In this document: positions 62,606 through 64,000 of the stretch, piece after piece
How the letters are laid out: the number at the start of each line of letters is the position of its first letter
Position numbering within the stretch: position 1 is the stretch's first letter
Assembly: GCA_029747015.1 (NCBI GenBank)
Contig: JAKOGI010000126.1
Location: forward strand, 925,001 to 989,000
Source of the DNA: Carnegiea gigantea
Taxonomy: Eukaryota > Streptophyta > Magnoliopsida > Caryophyllales > Cactaceae
Reading direction: 5' to 3'
Length of the DNA: 64,000 bases
Made by a program: the position numbers and the translations under genes
Notes under the pieces: generated by a model
The model's input: only the letters and a program-made list of their open reading frames with translations
Database searches by the model: none
Told to the model about the DNA's origin: nothing

Positions 62606-64000
62606 TGATAGGAAGAATTTGAGTTTTAAAAGTATAACCCCAAGTGCAAAGTTTATCGTTAAGTACTCAAGCTGTCGTCCACTGGGAGTTAGGTTTCAAG
62701 TACCGAGATTAGCTAAAGCGACTCAATCTAGGCCAAGAAGGAAGAAAATTGAAACAAAGCTAAACAAAACTAATAAAAGCAAAGAGGTGGCTTGGGACTA
62801 TGATTTGTCCAATTAACGAACTAAATAGTCAAGATAAGCTTCAACCTACCAGACCTTAACTAAAAACAAGAGATGGTCTGTTCACCTTCGAAGACCACCT
62901 AAGCTCTCTCTCAAGGGTTATGAGCTACTCTAATTAGTCTAACTACTCATTTTCCTGGGGTTAGCCCAGTTAGACCAAAACATTAGCAATCCTTGGATCT
63001 ACCTGCGATCGAGACTATTTTCATGTCTCGAACCTAGCTATCTCATCTCCTATACTAGCTAGTTGACCTCACCTATCGGCATAAGTCTATCACCCAAAAA
63101 TATAGATGAAATCTCTCTCAAGAATTTCATCGAACACTTAGCGGGTGTGAGGAAAAACTCTACGTTCTACGCATAAGTTAGGTGTGGTTAAGCCTAATCC
63201 TAGCCTAATTAGCCCTCGCGAGGCTGATCACAATCTGAGCCAACCAAAATTAATCACTAATAATCACAAAAACACAATTACACCTAACTAAACCTAGGTT
63301 AACAAACAAGGAAATAAACATGAACTATAGTGAAGAGAGAAAGAAAATAATCTAATGTAATCAATCTAACAAAACATGGATTAAGAATAAAAACTAAACA
63401 TTTAAACTAAACAAATCCAATGCAAGAATTAAACTAACAAAATCAAAACAAGAACAAGATATGAAATAGAGAGAGAAAGAGAAGAGAAAACTTAGGATTG
63501 ATTAAATGAAGATGAAATCCATAGCTTGAATCCAGAATCCAATCTCATCCCCCACTCTAATTCTCCCATTGAGGTTTTTATTGGCTAAAACCTGACCTAG
63601 AAGTACTCTAAAATTTGCCTAATATGGAACCCCCAAAAAGTACCAAAGTAAGCCATTTTATACAAATCGAGTCGGAGAAAACAAAACAGCACGCGGCAAC
63701 CATGGGGGCGATGGCTATCACTTGGACGATGGCCAGCCTTCACCGGCCACGGCTGTCGCTAGCTTCAGGTTGGCGGCTGGCTTTACTAGCTACTGGCTGG
63801 GCTCGACGGTTGTCGTGTAGTCGACCGACCCCCCGTCGCCTGTTGCTTTGTCTTCTTCTTTTGTTCCTTTTTGTTCCTTTTTGCGGCACTTGCTTGGTTG
63901 ATCTTATTACCTTCAAAAATAAATAAAACAAGTAAAAATCCTAAAGATTATACTATTAATTGTATGAGCTAAAATTAGGTAAAAAAGGCACGTAAAATAC
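62606..64000 (-). repeat. Right (5') LTR of the Tat/Athila-type element, cut by window end
   Basis: Starts tgataggaagaatttg on the plus strand. By comparison with 59600-59638 it should end about 19 bp beyond the window. A GC-rich stretch (63680-63850) encodes open frames on both strands without known motif. Confidence 0.8.

Larger units (their letters stand above)
58715..64000 (-). mobile_element. Tat/Athila-type non-autonomous gypsy element (right end cut)
   Basis: Minus strand. The 5' LTR (62606 onwards) leaves the window. The primer site is tRNA-Asp type, the interior (59639-62581) is mostly non-coding with one gag remnant, and the 3' LTR is a rearranged copy at 58715-59638. The minus strand GTGTGGGGGTATT just right of 59638 is the polypurine tract next to the LTR start TGTTGGGCGC. 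No protease, RT or integrase is present, so it fits the large non-autonomous class (LARD-like). Confidence 0.8.

Overview
The window reads as nuclear DNA from a flowering plant, probably a eudicot. It is AT-rich, contains plant-type LTR retrotransposons nested in one another, a CACTA transposon, a Helitron, a hAT-like element, a tRNA-derived SINE and a LINE fragment, and has one spliced host gene with GT-AG introns. No bacterial operon, rRNA, tRNA gene or CRISPR array was seen. The species cannot be named from the sequence.

Layout: 1-956 is the tail of a gypsy LTR. About 2150-3240 looks like a Tat-type LTR on the minus strand. 3405-13729 is a decayed CACTA element (DUF4216-like and Transposase_24-like parts, with a CACTA 3' terminus), split by a Ty3/gypsy chromovirus (3586-10391, minus strand, CRM-like). 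The 3' end of that chromovirus carries an internal inversion of about 1.2 kb. 14490-21956 is a Ty1/copia element (minus) with 362-bp LTRs and a gag-pol frame broken by a few stops. 21957-25503 holds a long (TA)n tract and a non-autonomous Helitron (23057-24669).

25504-29743 (minus) is the only apparently intact host gene: a seven-exon neprosin-family (DUF239) protein of 387 residues. Both glutamates that serve as the catalytic pair in neprosin appear to be replaced (R202 and Q311). About 680 bp upstream of its ATG sits a Sirevirus-type Ty1/copia element (30422-52810, minus, perfect TSD GTGTC) with a decayed envelope-like third ORF. Its leader was later hit by a Tekay/Del-type chromovirus (39612-51461, plus, perfect TSD CTCAA) that has 3.2-kb LTRs, integrase and chromodomain but no recognisable gag, protease, RT or RNase H.

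52811-58714 is a mosaic of small elements: a SINE with a 13-bp TSD, a hAT-like repeat rich in ACCCAT, an AT-rich degenerate tandem repeat and a LINE RNase H fragment. From 58715 to the window end lies a minus-strand Tat/Athila-type non-autonomous element with a tRNA-Asp-type primer site and a gag remnant. Its left LTR is a fold-back chimera, and its right LTR runs out of the window about 19 bp before its expected end. The nesting gives an order of events: CACTA before the CRM-like gypsy, and Sirevirus before Tekay.
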